From: Kribbella antiqua
GTDB lineage: Bacteria; Actinomycetota; Actinomycetes; Propionibacteriales; Kribbellaceae
Direction: 5' to 3'
DNA length: 64,000 nucleotides
Assembly (NCBI RefSeq): GCF_004345665.1
Contig: NZ_SLWR01000002.1
Coordinates: forward strand, 124,001 to 188,000
Shown: positions 37,001 to 44,930 of the stretch, piece after piece
How the letters are laid out: every line of letters begins with the position of its first letter
Numbering within the stretch: the stretch's first letter is position 1
Position numbers and translations under genes: made by a program
The notes under the pieces: model-generated
Databases searched by the model: none
The model's input: the letters and a program-made list of their open reading frames with translations, nothing else
Told to the model about the DNA's origin: nothing

Positions 37001-37319
37001 ACTCGTAGGCCTGGTCCCGGATCTTGGTCAGGCTGGAGATCTTGCCGCCCAGCTCGCTGGCCAGGTTGCTGAGGTACCGGGTCATCGCCGGCAGGCTCGG
37101 ACCGAACTCGGTGAGGTTCGTCTGGACCTTCTTCGTCGAGTTGACCAGCACCTCCCGCTCGGGTGCGTGGTACACCGAGTTCAGCCCCTGGAACGTGTTG
37201 TGCACGTTGTTGCCCAGGTCGACGTACCCCTGCCCGAGGCCGCTCAGATCGGGAACGTTCTGGAGACCCTGGTACACCTTGGTCAGTTCCGCGATCGGGA
37301 TGCCTTCAGGTTGGATCAT
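31005..37319 (-). CDS. Giant ESX-associated polymorphic toxin with papain-like, ADP-ribosyltransferase and PD-(D/E)XK nuclease domains
   Basis: A 2104-residue protein. Order: a WXG/LXG-like helical N terminus (about 1-165, presumed ESX delivery region); a hydrophobic pretoxin-like region (about 210-430); Thr/Pro-rich repeats (about 450-780, TPETPHTPE type); a papain-like domain with Cys958 (MNCPDVA), His1057 (GGHVFNAF) and Asp1073 (KFLDGQ); a DPNAPEN-repeat linker; an ADP-ribosyltransferase (about 1320-1530) with Arg1409 (LLRG), Ser1443-Thr-Thr (GYTSTTM) and Glu1491-x-Glu1493 (HEGEYALP); a Gly/Pro/Gln-rich linker with six 12-residue repeats; and a C-terminal domain (about 1943-2104) with NPE(2009)...EFK(2024-2026) resembling CdiA-CT PD-(D/E)XK tRNases. 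It lies after Esx-like genes, before a candidate immunity gene. Three catalytic modules in one chain is unusual; domain calls are by motif. Confidence 0.88.
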   Translation of the reverse strand: MIQPEGIPIAELTKVYQGLQNVPDLSGLGQGYVDLGNNVHNTFQGLNSVYHAPEREVLVNSTKKVQTNLTEFGPSLPAMTRYLSNLASELGGKISSLTKIRDQAYEWHRKKNGNPEWQNDQYMIDWNNRMVKDVSRIMTEELPQLCINTANDIVKLHGGKPWDPKTGVREGEQPPPQKEQEGDPPPPAWGTEEERDKPWWQDCLEFPVNFVGGVLTVVGETLESVLTLIPVLPLLGEIPGFRDLMKDVFKWDVPTWQDAGQAWVGLGTFVGQIVTAPYQLAWWGFDKLTGLDTRPQWVKDWGETGVNMGTQVVKGFVAWDEWAKNPGKALGIALTNVVATVASGGSAGALRGAAMAGRFGAMSATVARVAGVAEKLQGLRVAMHDGALGAVTKIPKVGSVVEGLSKIPIVGDTFKMQGLPKVDVPSVDTPNLPDAHASVDAPHVSVDSPSVNTPSVDTPSVDTPDVSAPAATHTPTVDSPSAPVSHADPGTTSPVSHADPGTTTSPVTHADPATTSPVSHADPTTTTPGTRTPDTTTTPSATRTPDAPSTPGTRTPDASTPSTRTPDAATTPSARTPDSPTTPGTRTPDAQTTPNTTRTPETSHTPETARTPETARTPETPHTPDSPHTPESARTPETPHTPESPHTPETPHTPETPHTPETARTPETPHAPETPRTPETPGTPESARTPIAPETRVPEGTPRTPEPAAARNVDPAVAPVMPMHAGVPGHAGTPNAPNTPNSPGRPDAPNQPNAPRTPEPQAPRTRGSDPLYPTGRRDHEGWESPDYRDPDRVGAHAKSSADSTPPWHDRSNDPNTPPWLRPGYDPTRPVAHDPNPGHMPGEEFGPRATKYEPYDLPSHPRPPRDPNTPLDAANDPKWDDPQRRQVDLDAMKPGHLRPEPGKPRELVDPHQHIPADPRDVRAGDLHDSVGDPPYRNPEEWSGKLNPDYHLSPQYRMNCPDVARKAADILNGDTPRLAAGNRMGTGEGPESTLEWMDLKDFKPEHKMTAPNGPHNPADFTNAAYRRVYDALTGRPPGTHANIFVRWKSPMPGIPGGGHVFNAFVDEFGHVKFLDGQPPGGKVVEAFPEGHTGAYPKNPYPGDITDIKFATREPGGKWDGVPRTPNTPPASQLTAQQPLPRHAGNDVPDRSISDALGTPDTPSRPHDPYDPGQSIRDRLDGIDEPSTRLRDPNGPENDPRAPQNDPNAPENDPNAPENDPNAPQNDPRAPENQGQPETPRADGTGRSKWDHLTELHPPAARASEPHLPDPHAPATPETHTPDAGDARSPGNKFLDSLREPDAPRSPDAPRTPADHGFDPPDRVRRAASPEAEARFLAEIREAAAGWSRRDIDDLSQFGGSTSNLVNRMLRNPGQGIQAIRNQTPHLMEWMDRVDDLIRRAPRASEPRTLLRGLAAPQHVRTEADFRRWVQEAFGGDRFENPGYTSTTMNPERAADFAHQGGAKFGVVVEIRSPQGLPMGKVMHDRAITDEVHEGEYALPRDFSGRIVGISDGVPFERRGGQEPYVVIHVVDDSLPGGQLPGGHVPETPDVPDTSTPSGVPEDSHRPTAPGQPAQAPHQQPDYGPPPGYRQADQPSAPPPGQPQQSFGPGQPQAPRPAYQRPEQQPFGPGQQHGPGQPEVDYGPPPGYRHEPPQQPFGPGRQPPAPNPPFGPGQPHQPYGPGQSNAPHQPGQPPYGPPHQHPGQQPPAPNQPFGPGQPHHQPEPPYQQPGQPPYGPPHQQPGQPPYGPPHQQPGQPPYGPPHQQPGQPPYGPPHQQPGQPPYGPPHQQPGQPPYGPPHQQPGQPPHQPGQPPYGPGNRQSEQPPYPGQQPPHQPWPESPYQQPGQPPYGPPHQQPYQQPGRPPYGPPHQQPGQPPYGPQHQHPGQSPHQQPYQQPGQGPYGQPEAYGAAPHESQSYGSAEHQPDHGEQPAASPAGGQDWRPGDDKFGVSTKQGFDPAFHHKALEDQFAPGVHDPDGSFQAKERAMADRLEQEGWRVDGRPEDHTKQRLKNPECMVRKNPADEGLITEFKALDSGEVGAVKRNVKKAAKQVPPDGEVVLDGRKVGLTEENVAEAFAGLQRFGDTVAATTHVILGDGRMVTYKLYAKEN
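31930..32145 (-). repeat. 36-bp coding minisatellite (six copies) in the toxin gene
   Basis: Six consecutive 36-base units encode the 12-residue repeat QPPYGPPHQQPG. Copies differ mainly at silent third positions, and partly matching units extend on both sides. The array lies in the linker before the nuclease domain; being a multiple of three, copy-number change would keep the frame. Borders are approximate to one unit. Confidence 0.85.
35270..35530 (-). repeat. Thr-Pro-Glu coding repeats in the toxin gene
   Basis: Roughly 18-base units encode TPETPH, TPESAR and TPETAR variants (residues about 597-684 of the toxin). On the plus strand they read as GTCTCCGGCGTGTGCGG-like words. They form an extended, probably disordered stalk between the pretoxin region and the papain-like domain. 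Confidence 0.75.
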
Positions 37320-37383
37320 GTCAGTTCAGTCCTCGGCTCACACGGGGTTCAACGATTGCTGCTGGTACGGCGGATGGACGCCG

Positions 37384-37668
37384 TCACGACTGCGGTCGCG
37401 CCGCCACCATCGCCTGCTCGAGCGTCTGCTCACTCGGCGCAAAGGAACTGATGCCGTGCTCGGCCACCAGGAAGATCAGGTTCGCGTACCCGGGCGGAAC
37501 GAAGACCAAATACTCCGCCGCCTGGTACGCCGCCCAGTCCGCCAGCTCCTCCGGGGTCGCACCCAGCTCCGGGCTCGGCGCCTCGGCGGTCAGCCACTCG
37601 GCGAGCCGCACGCGGCCCGCATGGGCCACATCGTCCGGCACCGCCGCCGGCTCCTGCTGCTCGCTCAT
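37384..37668 (-). CDS. Small protein upstream of the toxin
   Basis: A 94-residue acidic protein whose ATG overlaps the preceding Esx-like gene stop by four bases; the toxin gene starts 64 bases after its stop. It contains VRLAEWLTAEAPSPELGATPEEL and a hydrophobic stretch (YLVFVPPGYANLIFLV) too short and polar to be a clear membrane helix. Family not recognised. Its place just before the effector suggests a dedicated chaperone or adaptor, which is inference. Confidence 0.7.
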   Translation of the reverse strand: MSEQQEPAAVPDDVAHAGRVRLAEWLTAEAPSPELGATPEELADWAAYQAAEYLVFVPPGYANLIFLVAEHGISSFAPSEQTLEQAMVAARPQS

Positions 37669-38033
37669 ACCGCCCTGTTCCTTCCACCCGGCGGAGTGGA
37701 GCCCGGCGGCTGCGGTATCTCACCGCGCCCCGCGGCCCGCTGCGCGTTCAGGGCCATCTCTTCCTGCCCGTTCATGTAAGCCATCACCGCGTTCTGAGCG
37801 CCGGTCAGCGAAGCCCCGACCTGTTTCGCGGCCGCTTCCAGCGTCGGCGACCAGTGCTGGGCGTACTCACCGACTGCCGCCGCGACGACCGTGAACACGT
37901 CGTAGTTCAGGCCGTTCATGATGGCTTCCAGCTTCGCGCCGTACGCCTTCGTCAACGGGTCGAATTGCGCCGCCGCGGTCTGCGTGTCCGTCAAGACCTT
38001 GCTGACGCCCTCGACATCGATGTCCCAGTCCAC
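37665..38033 (-). CDS. Esx-like (WXG100-superfamily) protein, DUF6507-like
   Basis: A 122-residue protein starting MDWDIDVEGVSKVLTDTQTAA. Residues 8-95 form two long amphipathic helices; a single W near residue 61 (AQHWSPTLE) falls where the WXG turn would be, but the motif itself is degenerate. The tail is Pro/Gly-rich. The start resembles DUF6507 proteins of actinomycetes from memory. It is probably co-secreted with, or guides, the toxin encoded downstream. Confidence 0.72.
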   Translation of the reverse strand: MDWDIDVEGVSKVLTDTQTAAAQFDPLTKAYGAKLEAIMNGLNYDVFTVVAAAVGEYAQHWSPTLEAAAKQVGASLTGAQNAVMAYMNGQEEMALNAQRAAGRGEIPQPPGSTPPGGRNRAV

Positions 38034-38064
38034 TGTCGCTCCTCGGGTCTGCGGGCCGGCCCAG

Positions 38065-38367
38065 TCAGCCCATGCCGTCGACGGCGGACTGCGCCTTCTT
38101 CAGCGTCGCGGCGGCGGTCGCGTCGTTCTGGGCCAGGGTTTCCTTCAGTGACGCGATCACCGACAGGGTCGAGTCGGCCGCCTTGTTGAAGCGGTCCTCC
38201 ACGGCGCGGTAGCTCTCGGTCACGCCGCTGGCCGACGCGTCCGACAGCGCCGCCTGCACGTTCTGCCGGTGCGTCGCGATCAGGCTCTGGATCTGCCCGG
38301 AGAGGCTGTTGATGGTCGACTGCACCTCGCCGGAGGCGGCGGTGTCGTAGCTGTTGCGGTTTGCCAT
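38065..38367 (-). CDS. Esx-like (WXG100-superfamily) protein
   Basis: A 100-residue, wholly helical protein (SYDTAASGEVQSTINSLSG; FNKAADSTLSVIASLKETLAQ) of ESAT-6 length, with no signal peptide. It has no tryptophan, so the WXG turn is absent. A YRAVED motif near residue 53 matches the YxxxD/E export pattern but is internal. It is paired with the gene upstream, as EsxA/EsxB genes are, and probably forms a helical heterodimer recognised by EccC. Confidence 0.8.
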   Translation of the reverse strand: MANRNSYDTAASGEVQSTINSLSGQIQSLIATHRQNVQAALSDASASGVTESYRAVEDRFNKAADSTLSVIASLKETLAQNDATAAATLKKAQSAVDGMG

Positions 38368-38381
38368 CGTCTGTTCCTCTC

Positions 38382-38720
38382 TCAGCGCTTGCCGAACTTG
38401 GCGCCGTCGAAGTCGGCCGCGCCCTGGTTCTTCTTCGCGGTGTCGGCCATCTCGCTGTCACCGCTCCGGAAGGCCGAGTCCATCCCGGACTGGCCCTGGT
38501 TGATCGCCGCGAGCCCGGCGTTCAGGTCGCCGGCGATGCCGTCCACGTTGGCCTTGAAGGCGTCGAACATCTGCTTGCCGGCACCGTTCATCTTGCCTTC
38601 CAGCGGTTGGGCCGCGGCGACCAGCTGCTTCACCAGGCCACCGAGGTCCTGAGTTCCGGAGGTGGTCTTCTTGGCCAATTGGCTCAGGGTGTCCTGGCCC
38701 ATGTCCCAGCGTCCGGTCAC
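38382..38720 (-). CDS. Esx-like (WXG100-superfamily) protein, first gene of the ESX effector operon
   Basis: A 112-residue helical protein starting at a GTG with AAGGAGAG upstream. Helices cover about residues 8-45 (LSQLAKKTTSGTQDLGGLVKQ) and 48-95 (KQMFDAFKANVDGIAGDL). There is no central WXG motif; a lone W lies at residue 5. The C-terminal tail (KKNQGAADFDGAKFGKR) is polar. It lies 14 bases from the next Esx-like gene, and the promoter of this operon should be in 38721-38880. Confidence 0.8.
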   Translation of the reverse strand: MTGRWDMGQDTLSQLAKKTTSGTQDLGGLVKQLVAAAQPLEGKMNGAGKQMFDAFKANVDGIAGDLNAGLAAINQGQSGMDSAFRSGDSEMADTAKKNQGAADFDGAKFGKR

Positions 38721-38889
38721 GTTCTCTCCTTCGAAGTTTGGTCACGCCGCACCGGCCACGATAGTCGCGACGACGGGTCATCAATGGCGCCGCCGCAGAC
38801 CTTTCGACCAGGATCGAAAGGTGCCTGCAACACACCTGGAAAGTTCGTTGCCGAAGACAACTATCGGTGTGTGAGCAGGCAACAACAAA

Positions 38890-38923
38890 CCGCGTCAGTT
38901 CGCCGCGCGGCGAGCTGACGCGG
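38890..38923 (-). terminator. Strong hairpin terminator after uvrA
   Basis: A 16-bp stem (CCGCGTCAGTTCGCCG / CGGCGAGCTGACGCGG, one G-U pair) lies about 40 bases beyond the uvrA stop on the minus strand, between uvrA and the ESX effector operon. Confidence 0.8.
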
Positions 38924-38965
38924 TCTCGGGCAGGCAGGCGAGCTGTCGCGGGTTGTCCGCGGCGC

Positions 38966-42010
<3,045 letters not shown>

Positions 42011-42203
42011 AAGCTCACTCTCAGCCGTTCTCGAGGGGTTCCAGGGCCATGCCCGGTCATGCTAACGAGGCCCACCGACAAAAACTTCCAGCGCCGGATC
42101 AAGCGGCCGTTTCGAAAGTATATTCGATCCTCGCGGGTGGTTCGCGCAACCCGGCTGAGAGTGAAAGGATCGGCCGGAGGACCGCGACGTCTCGGGAGGA
42201 CGC

Positions 42204-42863
42204 ATGTCGGAGTACCACGGCAACGTGAAGGTCGGCGGACCCGTGCAGACGCACGAGCTGGCCGAGTTGATGATCACCAAGGTCGCCGTCGGGCCGATGG
42301 ACAACAACGCGTACCTGCTGCGCTGCCGCCGGACCGACGAGCAGGTGCTGATCGACGCCGCCAACGACGCCCACACCCTGCTGAACCTGATCGGCGACGC
42401 CGGCCTCGCCCGCGTCATCACCACCCACCGGCACCAGGACCACTGGCAGGCCCTCGCCGAGGTGGTCGCCCGGACGAACGCGACCACGGTCGCCGGCCGG
42501 TACGACGCGGACCACATCCCCGTCCCGACCGACGAGCTCGTCGACGACGACGCCGGCATCCCGGTCGGGCGATCCACCCTCCGCGTCATCCACCTGGTCG
42601 GCCACACGCCCGGCTCGATCGCCCTCCTGTACGACGACCCGGCCGGCGCCCCGCACCTCTTCACCGGCGACTCGCTGTTCCCGGGTGGCGTGGGCAACAC
42701 CCAGGGCGACGCCGAGCGGTTCACCTCGCTCATCAACGATGTCGAGACCAAGCTCTTCGCCAAGCTCCCCGACGAGACCTGGGTCTACCCAGGCCACGGC
42801 GCCGACACCACCCTCGGCGACGAACGCCCCAGCCTCCCGGAGTGGCGAGAACGCGGCTGGTAG
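42204..42863 (+). CDS. MBL-fold metallo-hydrolase (glyoxalase II-like)
   Basis: A 219-residue metallo-beta-lactamase-fold protein. Metal ligands are seen in THRHQDHWQ near residue 73 (HxRxDH form), HLVGHTPGS near residue 134, FTGDSLFPGG near residue 153 and YPGHGADT near residue 198. This set fits hydroxyacylglutathione-hydrolase-like enzymes; the natural thiol ester in actinomycetes would more likely be mycothiol-linked. It is divergent from uvrA with 193 bp between starts. Confidence 0.88.
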   Translation: MSEYHGNVKVGGPVQTHELAELMITKVAVGPMDNNAYLLRCRRTDEQVLIDAANDAHTLLNLIGDAGLARVITTHRHQDHWQALAEVVARTNATTVAGRYDADHIPVPTDELVDDDAGIPVGRSTLRVIHLVGHTPGSIALLYDDPAGAPHLFTGDSLFPGGVGNTQGDAERFTSLINDVETKLFAKLPDETWVYPGHGADTTLGDERPSLPEWRERGW

Positions 42864-42928
42864 CGGTCAGAAGATCAGCCCGTGCCGCTCGACGAGTGGC
42901 ATCGTGCCAATCCCTCCGAGGCGGCCCG

Positions 42929-43248
42929 CTACAGACCTGACCGCGCTTCGGCGATCTGTTCGCTGATCTTCGCGGCACCGGCCGAGGCGGCCAGCTCGGC
43001 CGCCTCGTCAGCAAGGTTGCCGGCCATGTGGGCGGCGATGCCGAGGTGACGGAGGGCATAGGACAGAGTCAGATCGGCGGCGGTCTTCGTCGCCAGCTCG
43101 CGGGAGGTCGTGAGCGCCGACAATGCTGGCTCGGTGTCGTCCCGGACGACCTGGTGGAAGCAGCCGTCAGCGCTTCAACGTCACCGTTGAAGATCGCCCG
43201 CCCGAACAACTCCCCCGCCAGCCCACCCGCTCGTCCACGCGCCGGCGC
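42929..43248 (-). pseudogene. Frameshifted remnant of a small helical protein
   Basis: Directly after the HtrA-like stop, one frame encodes AGGLAGELFGRAIFNGDVEALTAA without a start; near 43157-43165 the coding pattern switches to a second frame that continues FHQVVRDDTEPALSALTTSRELATK... to a stop at 42929. The two halves join into one plausible TPR-like helical segment (LSYALRHLGIAAHMAGN). A shift of frame and loss of the 5' end indicate decay. A short 64-codon reading from a TTG at 43123 covers only the 3' half. Confidence 0.65.
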
Positions 43249-44193
43249 CTAGCGGTCGGTTAGTTCGGCGGGGAAGGCTACGACGTCGACCAGGGCGCCG
43301 TTGCGGATCGCAGTGACCTCCGTACGGCGGCCGATCGCGTCCTCGAAGAGCTGGCGCTGGAGCGACTGCGCGTCGCGGAGCGGTACGCCGTCCACCGCAA
43401 GTACGAGGTCGCCCTCGCGGAGACCAGCCTGGGCGGCAGGGCTGCCGGAGATCACCTCGACGACCCGCAGGGCGTTGCGCTGGTCGAACCGCTCGGCAAG
43501 CTGTGGGCGCAGTGGCGCCGGCTTCGTCACCAGGCCGAGGTACGCACGCCGTACCCGGCCGTCGTGCAGCAGCGCGTAGATGATCCGCCGGGTGGTCGAA
43601 TTCATCGGTACGGCGAGGCCGAGGCCGATGCCGGCCACGGCGGTGTTGATGCCGATCACCCGGCCGTTGCCATCGGCAAGCGCTCCACCGGAGTTGCCCG
43701 GATTCAGCGCGGCGTCGGTCTGGATCACGTCCTCGATCACGCGGGTCGCGTTCCCGGTCCGCACCGGCAGCGACCGCCCGAGCGCACTCACCACGCCGGC
43801 GGTCACACTCCCGGCCAGCCCGAGCGGGTTGCCGACAGCAACCACCAGATTGCCCACCTTCAGCTGATCGGCATCGCCGTACTCCGGTGGATCCGGGATC
43901 TCCCGATCAGTCCGCAGTACGGCGAGGTCGGACAGCCGGTCGACGCCGACCACCTGCGCCTGCGCCGCGGTCCCGTCCGCGAATTCCGCCGTCGCCGACT
44001 CACCGCCGCCGACCACGTGTGCGTTCGTGAGCAGGTGCCCGTCCCCGGTCAGCACCACGGCCGACCCCGACGAGTCACCTCGCCGGCTCGCGATCCGCAG
44101 GCTGGCGACCCGCGGGATCAAGTGCTCCGCCACTCCCGAGACCACCCGGGAGTAGGCATCCATTACGTCGTCCCCAGCAGTCTCTTCAGCCAT
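43249..44193 (-). CDS. HtrA/DegP-like S1C serine protease with PDZ domain, no membrane anchor
   Basis: A 314-residue protease: trypsin-like domain with His59 (TNAHVVGGG), Asp89 (LSDLAVLRTD) and Ser168 (LNPGNSGGAL), then a PDZ domain from about residue 225 (SPAAQAGLREGDLVLAVDG). Typical actinobacterial HtrA proteins have an N-terminal membrane helix; this one starts MAEETAGDDVMDAYS with neither signal peptide nor helix, so it is predicted to be cytoplasmic. It is divergent from the TetR gene. Confidence 0.9.
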   Translation of the reverse strand: MAEETAGDDVMDAYSRVVSGVAEHLIPRVASLRIASRRGDSSGSAVVLTGDGHLLTNAHVVGGGESATAEFADGTAAQAQVVGVDRLSDLAVLRTDREIPDPPEYGDADQLKVGNLVVAVGNPLGLAGSVTAGVVSALGRSLPVRTGNATRVIEDVIQTDAALNPGNSGGALADGNGRVIGINTAVAGIGLGLAVPMNSTTRRIIYALLHDGRVRRAYLGLVTKPAPLRPQLAERFDQRNALRVVEVISGSPAAQAGLREGDLVLAVDGVPLRDAQSLQRQLFEDAIGRRTEVTAIRNGALVDVVAFPAELTDR

Positions 44194-44253
44194 CTCCGCC
44201 TCCCGATTACAGCATTACACCGCAATCAACCAGCGTGTGATCTGGCCCACAAA

Positions 44254-44288
44254 CTGACCGACCGGTTGAAAACTGGCCGATCGGTCAG
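44254..44288. promoter_or_regulatory. Inverted-repeat operator upstream of the TetR gene
   Basis: CTGACCGACCGG (44254-44265) and CCGATCGGTCAG (44277-44288) form an 11-of-12 inverted repeat ending 14 bases before the TetR start, inside the divergent 109-bp gap. TetR proteins usually bind such sites over their own promoter, so it is likely the autoregulatory operator; it could also affect the HtrA-like gene. Confidence 0.6.
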
Positions 44289-44302
44289 GAAGCTGGGGTG
44301 AC

Positions 44303-44851
44303 ATGGCAGTCACCACCCCCGCCCGGGAGCGGACCAGGCTCGAGATCGTCCGCCAGGCGATGCGCCTGTTCCAGGCCAAGGGCTACAACGCGGTGTCGCT
44401 GCAGGACATCGCGTCCGCGGCCGGCTGCTCGAAGGCGACGGTGCTGTACCACTTCAACGGCAAGCCCGCTGTCCTGGCCGCCGTACTCGAACCGGCCGCC
44501 GCCGACCTGGCCGAACTGATCAAGACGGCCCGGACGCTGTCGAGAGCCGAGGCGCAGGAGTTCGCGATTCAGCACTTCACCGACCTCGCCGTGGTGCACC
44601 GCGGCGTCGTCGACGTGATTCAGGACGTCATCCCGGTGATCGACGAGATGCCCGAGATCGCCGGCCTGGTCGCCGACGGCATGCAGATGACCAGGTACAT
44701 GGCCGGATCCGACGATCCGCTCGAGCAGGACCTGGCCCAGTTCGCCGTCAACGGCCTGCTCGGCGCCTGCCGGCGCCCGGACGGACGCACCGACGAGGAA
44801 CTCCGAAGACTCTGCGAGCACGCCCTGCGGCGACTCATCAGACCCGCCTGA
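44303..44851 (+). CDS. TetR-family transcriptional regulator
   Basis: A 182-residue regulator with an N-terminal helix-turn-helix (AMRLFQAKGYNAVSLQDIASAAGCSKATVLYHF, residues about 16-50) and a helical ligand-binding C-terminal half. It lies 79 bases upstream of an MMPL exporter gene in the same direction and downstream of an inverted-repeat operator, the common repressor-exporter arrangement. The ligand is probably a hydrophobic compound exported by the MMPL protein; that is inference. Confidence 0.92.
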   Translation: MAVTTPARERTRLEIVRQAMRLFQAKGYNAVSLQDIASAAGCSKATVLYHFNGKPAVLAAVLEPAAADLAELIKTARTLSRAEAQEFAIQHFTDLAVVHRGVVDVIQDVIPVIDEMPEIAGLVADGMQMTRYMAGSDDPLEQDLAQFAVNGLLGACRRPDGRTDEELRRLCEHALRRLIRPA

Positions 44852-44930
44852 CCTCAGGCGCACCGGCTCGCCTTGCCCACCAAGGCGACCGCTCTCCCCT
44901 GCCCGCAACCCGGAACGGGCGCACTTCCCG

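Noticed and set aside
42929..43123. A 64-codon gene from a TTG
   Set aside because: Coding similarity continues upstream in another frame, so it is better explained as the 3' half of a pseudogene.
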